Shown: positions 56,159 through 64,000 of the stretch, piece by piece
Numbering within the stretch: the first letter of the stretch is position 1
Layout of the letters: each line of letters opens with the position of its first letter
Assembly (NCBI GenBank): GCA_016712405.1
Contig: JADJRD010000002.1
Coordinates: forward strand, 245,001 to 309,000
Source of the DNA: Cellvibrio sp.
Lineage (GTDB): Bacteria > Pseudomonadota > Gammaproteobacteria > Pseudomonadales > Cellvibrionaceae
Length of the DNA: 64,000 bases
Direction: 5' to 3'
Notes under the pieces: generated by a model
Told to the model about the DNA's origin: nothing
The model's database searches: none
What the model saw: the letters and a program-made list of their open reading frames with translations, nothing else
Made by a program: the position numbers and the translations under genes

Positions 56159-57561
56159 TTGAGATGCCCTTTTTCACAATCAACCAATGATTGATAGCCG
56201 CGTTTCTGCTCGCTCGAAGCGAAGCGATCGAAAGCATTTTCCAAAATTGCTAATCGTTGAAGTCGACGAACTTTTTCTATTTGCGTGATCTCACGCTTTT
56301 TTGCCAACTCTTGGGTGAGTAATTGTTCCATCAAATTTAATTCATTTACCAGTTGTGGGTATTCGCCAAGCTGGCGAATTTTTTGTTGGATCAATTCAGT
56401 CTGTTGATTGATGGCCGAAGTGTAGCTGCTTGTGTAGGGGTGTTTCAGGAATGGAAAATCCAACTCCAGGTGGGCCAATAGTGTCTTTTGCAAAGACTTG
56501 ATTTTTTCAGTAGTTGCCTGCTTTTTGGATTGAATGTCAGCTAATTCGAGTTCTTTTGTGGATCGCTGTTGATTCAATTTGTCAGGCTGAATTGAATTGC
56601 GAATAGCCACGGCTTTTGCCAATGTGTCATAGTCATTTTGAGCTGAACGGTCTGTTTGCCAGCGAATATGCCAAGGCTGCCATTTCTCCAAAAAAATTTC
56701 CGATGTTGAACGAGAAAGATCGCTACTCAACGCAGCTTCAAGCGCATAAAAGTGCGCTTCGCGAAAGCTGATTTTTTGATTGCCGTCTTTGTCAGGATTA
56801 AACATTAATGCTTCGTTGTGGCGAGTTTTACCATTCAGCGCAGCGAAGAAGTAGGTTGTGTAATCGCGAAAGTCATCTTTATTTATTCCTAGCTCACAAC
56901 CTTCGGCCTCAAGATTTTCAGCGTCTGCCATAAAACCACAGCGGTGAGGGATTACTTTATTATTGTTTATAACGGCATTGTAGAAGCCACCTGAATAACA
57001 TTGCGTGAGTACAAATCGACTGGTTGTTTTGGGGGGTATTTTATCTAACAAATTGCGAAATTCATCGGTATTGAGTTGAGTATTATTCCAGAGTAAAAAA
57101 TTATTTAAGTGGGTTTTACCTAAGCCGCCATAACCACCGTGCCCGTTATAGACAAAAAGAAAGTTATTGGATTTTAGTTGAGGTAAATAAGTGCCTAGTT
57201 TGGATTCAAGATTGGATTTTTCAGTGCTTCCAAAATTGGGATTAACCTGATTGTGTTTGTACCGCATCCATTCTGATGAAGGAGAATCAAGTACATCAGC
57301 AAGAGAGTTACGTTGTTCACTACTGCGTGCAGTGTTATCCCAATAAACAACGTCATGTGTTTTTTCATTGGTTCCGCTACCAAAAAAAATATCTAATGAG
57401 TTCACATGGTTTGGTAGAACCTGCTGTAACCAACGCACATTTTCTTCAATCTGGCCTTGGGATGACTCAAGTTTATAGCCGCCACCGACCAAAATTGCTT
57501 GTGTATCTGCATGAGCGAATAAAGGCAGAGCTGCACAAAAAGCGAATAATTTACATTTCAT
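56155..57561 (-). CDS. secreted caspase-like cysteine peptidase with EF-hand loop
   Basis: A 468-residue protein. Signal peptide at residues 1-18 (ends FAHA). The caspase/legumain-like fold has the catalytic pair His141 (VYNGHGGYGG) and Cys188 (VLTQCYSGGF), each after a hydrophobic strand, the typical clan CD layout. Residues 257-268 form a perfect EF-hand calcium loop (DKDGNQKISFRE). A C-terminal coiled-coil region (about 330-460) has LELADIQSKKQATTEKI. ATG 57561 with SD GGAAAG is chosen because it gives the signal peptide, and it overlaps the upstream gene's stop. Its substrate is unknown. A caspase-like gene inside a polysaccharide operon is unusual. Confidence 0.82.
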   Translation of the reverse strand: MKCKLFAFCAALPLFAHADTQAILVGGGYKLESSQGQIEENVRWLQQVLPNHVNSLDIFFGSGTNEKTHDVVYWDNTARSSEQRNSLADVLDSPSSEWMRYKHNQVNPNFGSTEKSNLESKLGTYLPQLKSNNFLFVYNGHGGYGGLGKTHLNNFLLWNNTQLNTDEFRNLLDKIPPKTTSRFVLTQCYSGGFYNAVINNNKVIPHRCGFMADAENLEAEGCELGINKDDFRDYTTYFFAALNGKTRHNEALMFNPDKDGNQKISFREAHFYALEAALSSDLSRSTSEIFLEKWQPWHIRWQTDRSAQNDYDTLAKAVAIRNSIQPDKLNQQRSTKELELADIQSKKQATTEKIKSLQKTLLAHLELDFPFLKHPYTSSYTSAINQQTELIQQKIRQLGEYPQLVNELNLMEQLLTQELAKKREITQIEKVRRLQRLAILENAFDRFASSEQKRGYQSLVDCEKGHLN

Positions 57562-57950
57562 TTTTTCTTTCCAACAAATAAGAAATTTAGCAGTCCACCG
57601 ATAATGGCCGTCTGCCAAAAAATATCAGGAATTGAGAAAATTTGTAGGGTTGCAGCGAGAGCGAATGGGTACGAGACAAACACCCAGCTTGCAGTCTTTA
57701 AGTGGCTTCTGTTGGATAGCAATTGGTAGAAAATGAGTGCTACAAACCATAGAGAGGTAAAAGTCAGTGCCGATAAGATGTCAAAAAGAAGTTGCCGAGC
57801 AAGTAAATAATGCGATTCAAATTGAAGTTGCCACAGCAATTCTTGTTTGGCACTTGAATCGAATAAAAAAATAGCCGTCAAAGTAAGGGGATATAGGCTC
57901 CCCCAAGCAATTAGAGCTGCGATCAAACGAAATGTGGAATTACTCATCAT
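57558..57950 (-). CDS. small integral membrane protein of unknown function
   Basis: A 130-residue protein with four hydrophobic stretches (about 8-25, 48-66, 84-103 and 107-125) and few charged residues except the tail GKKK. I do not recognise the family. It overlaps the caspase-like gene by four bases (ATGA) and the FemAB-like gene upstream, so it is likely translated with them. It may be a membrane partner of the secreted peptidase. Confidence 0.72.
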   Translation of the reverse strand: MMSNSTFRLIAALIAWGSLYPLTLTAIFLFDSSAKQELLWQLQFESHYLLARQLLFDILSALTFTSLWFVALIFYQLLSNRSHLKTASWVFVSYPFALAATLQIFSIPDIFWQTAIIGGLLNFLFVGKKK

Positions 57951-59051
57951 GTTTTTCAAAAGTCTTGGTGTTAATTTTCGATCTCTGTTTGAGATAAGTT
58001 TTGGCGCTCAATAGAAAGGAATAAATCCTGCCTTTCAAATTTGTATTGAAGCAGCGTAGACTCATGCGGTTGGCTACTTGAAAATGCCATCGTTCACACC
58101 AGTCGGGGCAGGTAACTAAATTAACTTCATCTATATCAGGTTGCTGCGCCATGGCACGTAATAAATTCAGTAGCATAATATTTCCCGGTCGAACTCCTTG
58201 GTCTCATCTCTATAAGCAATCTTGTGCAGAAATAGTCTGTTTTTTGCTTTGAAAGCAAGCGCACAAGAAATTCTTTTATCGGCTGCCTTTAAGAAAATTA
58301 TGTAAGCATCATTCGTAGCGGATAATTCTTGAATTGCACTCTCATAGAAGTTTTGAGTATTCGATGCATAAATGCTTGTTCCTGATGCTGCTTTCCAGCC
58401 ACTGTTTTCTATATCGACTAGATCATCTATATCAGATTTTTTGATTTGGTTGCCTAAGAGAATTTCCAGTTGAATATTACCCAACTCTGCTTCTGCTTTG
58501 GCTGATAGTCTTTCAATATTTTTGATGTGCTTTTTAGATAGGCTTTTCAAGTCATCCGGGGACGAGCAAAGAGTATAAGCATTTTGGTGATTGGCTAATT
58601 CAAATCGCCAGCCATCATTTGGGAGCTCGGCAACACTTGATCGAGAAGTGAACTCTGAGAATTCAATCAAATCGAATTTAGTCGATGCAAGATGCCGTTT
58701 AATAACCTGTAAAATAGGTTTGTCTTTCCAGTCTGGATGAATAAGTGCGTCACTTAAATCGAGCAGCTTATCGTCAGTTAAATTGGATAGGCATCTAAAA
58801 GGAATGCCCAGGCGCGTGATTTTTTTTTCTTCAAGCGGAAAAGCGGCAATTAGTTCTTTATTGTCATAAATACTTATTACTGTGTATCGGGAGCCGAACA
58901 CTTGATCAGCCAAAATAAAATTCCATCGCCAATCTTGTTCTAGTGAGGGTGTCGAAATTTTTAACAAAAGATTGCGCCAGTCAGTTTGCAAACATTCCAG
59001 CGCACTTTTCCCTTGGTGAATATTGAGTGTCAGTCTATTGATGTAATCCAT
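57940..59051 (-). CDS. FemAB-like acyltransferase 3 (GNAT-type; frameshifted as sequenced)
   Basis: The first 285 or so residues read as an Acetyltransf_6 (BioF2-like) protein: LEQDWRWNFILADQVFG, LIAAFPLEEKKI, SKKHIKNIERLSAKAEAELG, ALAFKAKNRLFLHKIAY. The frame stops at 58167, but another minus-strand frame continues with PGNIMLLNLLRAMAQQ and ends at 57940, the expected C-terminal part of the family (PGN, then a long helix). One missing base near 58188 (for example GAA to GA) explains the break. It is first gene of the minus-strand run and is divergent from the carbamoyltransferase. Confidence 0.8.
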
Positions 59052-59217
59052 TTGTCAATTTTACCTTGTAATTATTCCCCAAATAAGTCATAAATCGGCT
59101 CGGTGCTTGCAGAATCAAGAAAAACAAAGCAAATAACGCGCCGAATGGCTGGTGAGCAGTTTATCAACAAGCGAAGGGTTTCGCTCTTTATCTTTTATTT
59201 CATCCATGGAATAGATA

Positions 59218-60938
59218 TGAATATTTTAGGTATTAATTTCTTTTATCACGATTCAACGGCTTGTCTTGTTCAGGATGGGCAGTTGACTGTAGCTATCGAA
59301 GAAGAGCGATTGACTCGCAATAAACACACTTGGGCATTTCCTGTAAACGCGATAGAGCGATGCTTGACGACAGCCGGGTTAACTTATGCAGATGTCGATC
59401 ATGTAGCTGTTTCCATAGATCCCAAGTTGGATATGGACAAAAAAAATTGGTATGGCCTTAAAAATATTCGCAATATAAAAACGTTTGCTCGTCATGAAGT
59501 TATAAATAGCCGCAACAGCATGGGGCGGCTATATGCTTGGTTTAACAAGACTTTCCCCAGTGAAAAACCTGAGCTGCATTTGGTGCCACACCATGCGGCA
59601 CATGTGATCGGATCTTTTTATGTTTCACCCTATCCATCTGCAGCACTTTTGTCTGTAGATGGTTCCGGTGAGTGGGCTACCAGTTTTATGGGGCGCGGCC
59701 ATCCAGACAGGCGCATTGAATGCTATCGACAAGATTATTTCCCTTTTTCCCTTGGGGCCGCCTATGAGGCGGTGACTCAGTTCTGTGGTTTTAAGGCCAA
59801 TTACGACGAAGGAAAAGCTATGGGGCTTGCCCTTTCGGGCGATATAACCTGGAGCTTCAAGAGAAAGTTAATAAACTTTTTGGGTTAACGATGATATGTC
59901 TATTGGTATGGATTTGAGTTACTTCGGTTATCAGTTTTGGGGACATAATCGCTGCAATCAAAAATTTTATGACACTTTCGGGCAGCCGCGACAACAGCAC
60001 AAAAAGATGCGAAGTTTGAACATCGTCATCATGATTTGGCTTGGGCTTTCAGCATAACCTTGAAAACTGTCTGTTGAAAATTGCCAAGTTGTTACGGGAA
60101 AAACCCAAGAAGATTATTTGGTTATCTCAGGCGGTGTTTCACTGAACAGTGTGGCCAACGGTCGTATTGTGCGCGAGTCTGGGTTTAAAGATTTATACGT
60201 AATGCCAGCGGCTGGTGATAATGGTACGGCGATTGGTGCAGTGTTTTACGTGTGGAATGCAAAAGAAAAACTAAATCAACCAAGAAATTTTGTTCATTTA
60301 AACCCCTATATTGGTACGCAATATTCCAATCAACAAATTGAAACAATATTAAAAGAATCAAAGTTGCCTTATCAATTTCATGAAGACATAGAATCAGCAA
60401 CGGCTGATGAATTAACGCAAGGGAAGTTTATTGGTTGGTTTCAGGGGCAATGGAAATTGGGCTAAGATCTTTAGGTAATCGTAGTATTTTGGCGGATCCA
60501 ACGATTGCAGGTGCAAAAGATAAGTTGAACGCAGAAGTGAAGCACCGCGAGGCTTATCGTCCTTTTGCTCCCTCGGCTTGTTTAGAAGATGTTCCTCGAT
60601 TTTTTGAGAGTAATGTAGCGGATCCATTTATGTTAAAAGTATGTAACGTGCTTCCAGAGTATCGTGACCAATTGCCTGCTATTACTCACGTTGATGGTAC
60701 TGCACGATTGCAAACTGTTCATCAGGATACTAACCCGCGGTACTACAAGCTTATTAAAGAAATGGAAAAGCGAAATGGATTCCCTGTGGTGCTAAACACC
60801 AGCTTTAATATTATGGGTGAGCCAATAGTGGAGTCTGTGCACCACGCAATACGTTGCTTTTTTACGACCGGGTTGGATGTTTTGGTCATTGGAAATTACA
60901 TGGTTAAAAAAGTGAATGAAGTATCGAATCATCCATAA
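59218..60938 (+). CDS. carbamoyltransferase, NodU/CmcH family (five frameshifts as sequenced)
   Basis: Transfers carbamoyl from carbamoyl phosphate to a sugar hydroxyl. ATG 59218 gives ILGINFFYHDSTACLVQDG and the metal-site HHAAHVIGSFY. Later segments are SGGVSLNSVANGRI, VMPAAGDNGTAIGAVFYVW, EIGLRSLGNRSILADP and VLNTSFNIMGEPIV. The sequence must be read through breaks near 59880, 59995, 60048, 60101 and 60446. Each restores a normal family sequence if one run is changed by one base (for example AAAAAA to AAAAA, GGGGG to GGGG). The gene is therefore probably intact in the organism, about 575 residues. It overlaps the next gene by 23 nt. Confidence 0.85.
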
Positions 60939-61482
60939 GATTTTGTCTATTTTAGGAATTCGCTTTCTAGAAAATGTTTGTATCGCTCCATCGTTTGTTG
61001 CTCGCCCAAGTGGGTTTGAGGTAAAAATTTTATCTTCGAAAGAGCTTCGAGATCTATGTGATCAAGGAGTGCTGAGTTACTCAGTCAATGATATTGCAAG
61101 AATCGAGGAAGAGGTGGCTATCTGTGTTGTGGCATTCGAATCAGGAGGGGTTGCAGGTATTTGTTGGTACGCAAGAACTCACTACGCACACACTCCTGGG
61201 TATGTTGCTTATATAGCGGAGGGCTTTTTGTGTGGATATGGGTTGAGGATTATGCCTAATTATAGGGGGAGGGGGGTGCATGGAGTTTTGGTGTCAAAAG
61301 CGTTGGAGTGGGCACATCAAAATGGCAAAAAGGGTTTGTTGCTTGCGATAAACTTCGACAACCCTGCATCGATCAAGTCAGCGTTAAAGCTTGGGTTTAA
61401 CTCAATTGGGTACAGTTTTTATCACTCGCGACTAAAAGGATTTAGTAAAGTTCGTAGCCATTACTTTATAGGTGCTGCCTAG
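60916..61482 (+). CDS. GNAT acetyltransferase
   Basis: A 188-residue protein. The acetyl-CoA loop is MPNYRGRGVHGVLV near 114-127 (R-G-x-G-V), and LLAINFDNPASIKSALKLGF is the C-terminal GNAT motif. The N-terminal 30 residues are hydrophobic and basic. The substrate is unknown; the setting suggests acetylation of a sugar or amino-sugar nucleotide. It overlaps the carbamoyltransferase end by 23 nt. Confidence 0.82.
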   Translation: MKYRIIHKILSILGIRFLENVCIAPSFVARPSGFEVKILSSKELRDLCDQGVLSYSVNDIARIEEEVAICVVAFESGGVAGICWYARTHYAHTPGYVAYIAEGFLCGYGLRIMPNYRGRGVHGVLVSKALEWAHQNGKKGLLLAINFDNPASIKSALKLGFNSIGYSFYHSRLKGFSKVRSHYFIGAA

Positions 61483-61536
61483 TCGTTTGTCTAGATTTCT
61501 TATTCTTAAAAGTTAAGTCTAGCGCTCAATATTGCG

Positions 61537-61542
61537 TATAAT
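61537..61542 (+). promoter_or_regulatory. possible -10 element before the ABC transporter
   Basis: TATAAT at 61537-61542, 35 bp before the ABC transporter start region. The best -35 is TTAAGT (61513-61518) at 18 bp, a poor match. Low confidence. Confidence 0.35.
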
Positions 61543-61577
61543 GCCCTCTCAAAACAAACCATGGACGCTAATTGATT

Positions 61578-63377
61578 ATGTATATAGTGAGTATCATCCG
61601 CAGTATTTACGCTATCTTGAATCGTGAGCAAAAAACCAAGATGCTCCTGTTGCAAATCTTTTTTGCATTCTCTGCTGTGGTGCAAGTGGTCGGTGTGGCA
61701 AGTATCGCGCCTTTTATTGGGATAATCTCAAATCCTGAAACCATACAAACGAGTAAAGCGCTGGCGACTCTTTACGATTGGGGTAATTTTAAATCAACAA
61801 ACGATTTCATCCTGGGGTTTGCGATGCTTTCGATAGCAATGATCGTGATTTCAAATGGAGTCAGCGCGCTAACCTTGTGGCTACAATTCAAATTTTCAAT
61901 TTATCTGGGTTGTAGTATTCAATTTCAGTTATTTGATAGTTTCATCAAGCGTGATTATTTGTTTCACAAATCAACTAACTACAATAGTTTAATCGCAGCA
62001 ATCACCACCGACACCCCGCGTTTTGTGTATATGGTGTTGCAGCCTTATTTACTCATGTGCAGTCAAATATTTGTTGCCATGATTATATTGGGTGGGCTAT
62101 TAATTCTAGATCCGATGATTGCTATTGGCTCTGCTTTATTAATTGGTGGGGCTTATATGGGAACCTACTGGGTGATAAAAAAATCGCTTAAGCGCCATGG
62201 CGAAATTATCACTGACCGCAATCGTATGATTCAAACTATATTGTCTGAGTCGTTCATTGGTATAAAGGATATCAAACTCAACGGGTTGGAAAACAAATAT
62301 TCGGGGCGCTACTTAGCAGTTAATACTCAGGGGTTAAACTCCAGTGCGTTTATCGCTCTATCGGGAGATATGCCTCGTTTTGCAATAGAAACGATTTCCT
62401 TTAGTGCAATTCTTTTGTTTGCAATTGCATTGCTAGGCGCCAATGGAAGTGCGAGTGCTGTTTCCATTTTAAGTATTTATGCTATTGCGGGTTATAAATT
62501 GCTGCCGACTATGCAGCAAATATACAAATCAATCTCCCAAATTAGCGCAAATGGAGGGGTTGTGATGGATTTAAAACGCAATCTTGAGGTGGTGACCCAA
62601 GTTACAGCACCGCTACAAAGAGCATTGCCGCTAGAGAATGTTGAGTCAATTCAACTGCAAAATATTTGCTACCAGTATCCCAATACGAATAATTCCACCC
62701 TTAATAATATATCGCTAATTTTTGCCAAAGGGCATTTAAATACAATTGCAGGGCCCTCGGGTTCGGGTAAGTCCACGCTAGCGGACATTATCTTGGGGCT
62801 TCTGCCTGCCGTGAGTGGACAGATCAAGATCGGTGATTTGGATGTTCGGGATGAGATTCTACCGTCTTATCAAGCAACAATTGGTTATGTTCCCCAGCAT
62901 ATTTTTATTTTAGATGATAGTGTCATTGCCAACGTTGCATTTGGTGTAAATAAAGAAGATGTAGATCTTGAGCAAGTTGCGAGGGCATTAACCTTTGCAA
63001 ATGCTATGGAGTTCGTCGAGAAGCTTCCCCAGGGTTTGGATACAGTGTTAGGGCAGGATGGAAAGTTGTTGAGTGGTGGGCAGCGCCAAAGAATAGGAAT
63101 TGCTCGTGCGCTATATCGCAACAACAAGGTGTTAGTTTTGGATGAGCCAACCAGTGCTCTCGACATAGAATCAGAACACGATTTGATGAATCTTCTGAAT
63201 CAGCTTAAAACGGAAGTTTTGGTTATCGTAATTTCGCATCGACCAGCAGCGATAAAACTATCTGACAGAATTTCCGTAATTGCTGACGGGCATTTAATTG
63301 CAAACGGTGAGTATGAAGAGTTGTACAAAGATAACGAATATTTTAAATCCATGATTGAAAAAGGTTTTATGAACTAA
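61578..63377 (+). CDS. ABC transporter, fused permease and ATPase (PglK/lipid-linked oligosaccharide flippase-like)
   Basis: A 599-residue half-transporter. Six N-terminal membrane segments (about 20-300) are followed by a nucleotide-binding domain: Walker A GPSGSGKST near 395, LSGGQRQRIG signature, Walker B VLVLDEPTSALD, and the H-loop VISHRP. The membrane part is of the type that flips lipid-linked oligosaccharides. It probably moves the undecaprenyl-linked repeat across the inner membrane, since no Wzx was seen in the window. ATG 61578 is chosen over TTG 61572. Confidence 0.88.
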   Translation: MYIVSIIRSIYAILNREQKTKMLLLQIFFAFSAVVQVVGVASIAPFIGIISNPETIQTSKALATLYDWGNFKSTNDFILGFAMLSIAMIVISNGVSALTLWLQFKFSIYLGCSIQFQLFDSFIKRDYLFHKSTNYNSLIAAITTDTPRFVYMVLQPYLLMCSQIFVAMIILGGLLILDPMIAIGSALLIGGAYMGTYWVIKKSLKRHGEIITDRNRMIQTILSESFIGIKDIKLNGLENKYSGRYLAVNTQGLNSSAFIALSGDMPRFAIETISFSAILLFAIALLGANGSASAVSILSIYAIAGYKLLPTMQQIYKSISQISANGGVVMDLKRNLEVVTQVTAPLQRALPLENVESIQLQNICYQYPNTNNSTLNNISLIFAKGHLNTIAGPSGSGKSTLADIILGLLPAVSGQIKIGDLDVRDEILPSYQATIGYVPQHIFILDDSVIANVAFGVNKEDVDLEQVARALTFANAMEFVEKLPQGLDTVLGQDGKLLSGGQRQRIGIARALYRNNKVLVLDEPTSALDIESEHDLMNLLNQLKTEVLVIVISHRPAAIKLSDRISVIADGHLIANGEYEELYKDNEYFKSMIEKGFMN

Positions 63378-63403
63378 ACAGCGGTTACTTGGTGGTTTGA
63401 ATA

Positions 63404-64000
63404 ATGGCGAACAATCTATATTTGTCGCTTCCTGTATGGGGGCAAAACGCTGCGCTGTCAGTATATGGGGCCAATCTGTATCGGCAGCGATTTAACGGCG
63501 AAATTCCAGAAATTTATACGTCTGATTTGAATTTATTTTCCTCTCCAACTGAGGAAATGTTTAAGCTTCAGCAACTCCGTTTTCAGGAGTTGCTGACTCA
63601 CTATAAAGATACGTTCCTTACTACCAAAAATTCCTGTCTGGTGTAGATCCAGCAAAAGTTTATGTTAAAGACATAAAGGATCTGGTGCCCATTCTTACCA
63701 AAGCTGATGTCATTGAGCATTCGGAAAGGCTCATTTCTCAGGCGCCTTTTTTTCGTAATAAGTTAAGAGTTGCAAACACTAGTGGGAGCAGTGGCACACC
63801 ACTTCGTATTTCTTACACTGATGAGTCGCGTAGAATAAATTACCGCTTCTATGAAGCTGCGCTGGCTCATTTTGGTTGTAATTACAAATCAAAAAGTACA
63901 ACGTTTGCGGGAAGGGTTCTATATAAAGACCCTGGAGAAAACCCAGCGAGATATGATTTCTATAGTAAGACGCAGTATCTGTCCTCTTACTTTATCTCCC
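63404..64000 (+). CDS. CapK/PaaK-like adenylate-forming enzyme, partial (frameshifted as sequenced)
   Basis: The first 70 residues are in one frame (ANNLYLSLPVWGQNAALSVYG). After a run near 63618 the frame shifts to KFLSGVDPAKVYVKDIKDLVPILTKADV and reaches the ATP-binding motif ANTSGSSGTPLRI. One missing T (TTT to TT) joins the parts. The open frame continues to the right edge of the window. The fold is that of phenylacetate-CoA ligase/CapK family proteins, which are common in capsule loci. Function in this locus is unproven. Confidence 0.8.

Noticed and set aside
57940..58176. Separate 78-codon gene
   Set aside because: It reads as the missing C-terminal part of the FemAB-like protein after a one-base shift.
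39914..64000. Exosortase or PEP-CTERM protein in the window
   Set aside because: No long multi-pass frame with exosortase-like residues and no C-terminal PEP plus helix plus basic tail was found. All long frames are assigned to other families.

Overview
The window is chromosomal DNA from a gammaproteobacterium. Gene order (rRNA operon, birA, coaX, SPOR protein, tRNA Thr-Tyr-Gly-Thr, tuf, tRNA-Trp, secE, nusG, rplKAJL, rpoBC, rpsLG, fusA, tuf, then S10-spc-alpha) follows the pseudomonad pattern. With the moderate GC content and the type of polysaccharide genes, this suggests a Cellvibrio-like member of Pseudomonadales/Cellvibrionales. The genus is an inference.

Region 1 (1-2250): the 3' part of a 23S rRNA gene, the 5S rRNA and the rRNA operon terminator. 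Region 2 (2341-5920): alr, birA, coaX and a SPOR-like membrane protein in a tightly packed + strand run. Region 3 (5907-24532): a promoter, four tRNAs, tuf copy 1 (2-nt frameshift as sequenced), tRNA-Trp, secE-nusG, rplK-rplA, the L10 leader, rplJ-rplL, rpoB-rpoC, rpsL-rpsG, fusA and tuf copy 2. Region 4 (24576-38567): the uninterrupted S10, spc and alpha ribosomal protein operons with secY, rpmJ and rpoA, ending at rplQ. rpsK is frameshifted as sequenced by four collapsed homopolymers. Promoters with nearly the same -10/discriminator sequence precede the tRNA-tuf, str and S10 units and look like one growth-rate-controlled class.

Region 5 (38605-39917): a GNAT acetyltransferase overlapping rlmA. 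Region 6 (39914-64000): an exopolysaccharide locus of the exosortase-A (XrtA/PEP-CTERM) associated type. It has a DUF3473 deacetylase, a UDP-HexNAc dehydrogenase, an initiating sugar transferase, a Wza-like lipoprotein, a Wzz-like chain-length protein, a BY-kinase-like protein with a degenerate P-loop, an outer-membrane barrel, a PrsT-like TPR lipoprotein and FemAB-like proteins. No exosortase is visible. A minus-strand block of overlapping genes follows: FemAB-like, small membrane protein, secreted caspase-like protein with an EF-hand loop, ATP-grasp ligase, two NodB deacetylases and FemAB. Then come a carbamoyltransferase, a GNAT, a PglK-like ABC transporter and a CapK/PaaK-like adenylating enzyme cut by the window edge. 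Together they look like a machine that makes a HexNAc/HexNAcA-rich surface polysaccharide, exports it and decorates it (deacetylation, acyl or amino-acyl transfer, carbamoylation).

Sequence quality: frameshifts in rpsK, the wza-like gene, the FemAB-like gene at 58.2 kb, the carbamoyltransferase (five places) and the CapK-like gene can nearly all be explained by homopolymer runs one base off. They are best read as sequencing errors, concentrated in the last 6 kb, and the genes are annotated here as intact in the organism.
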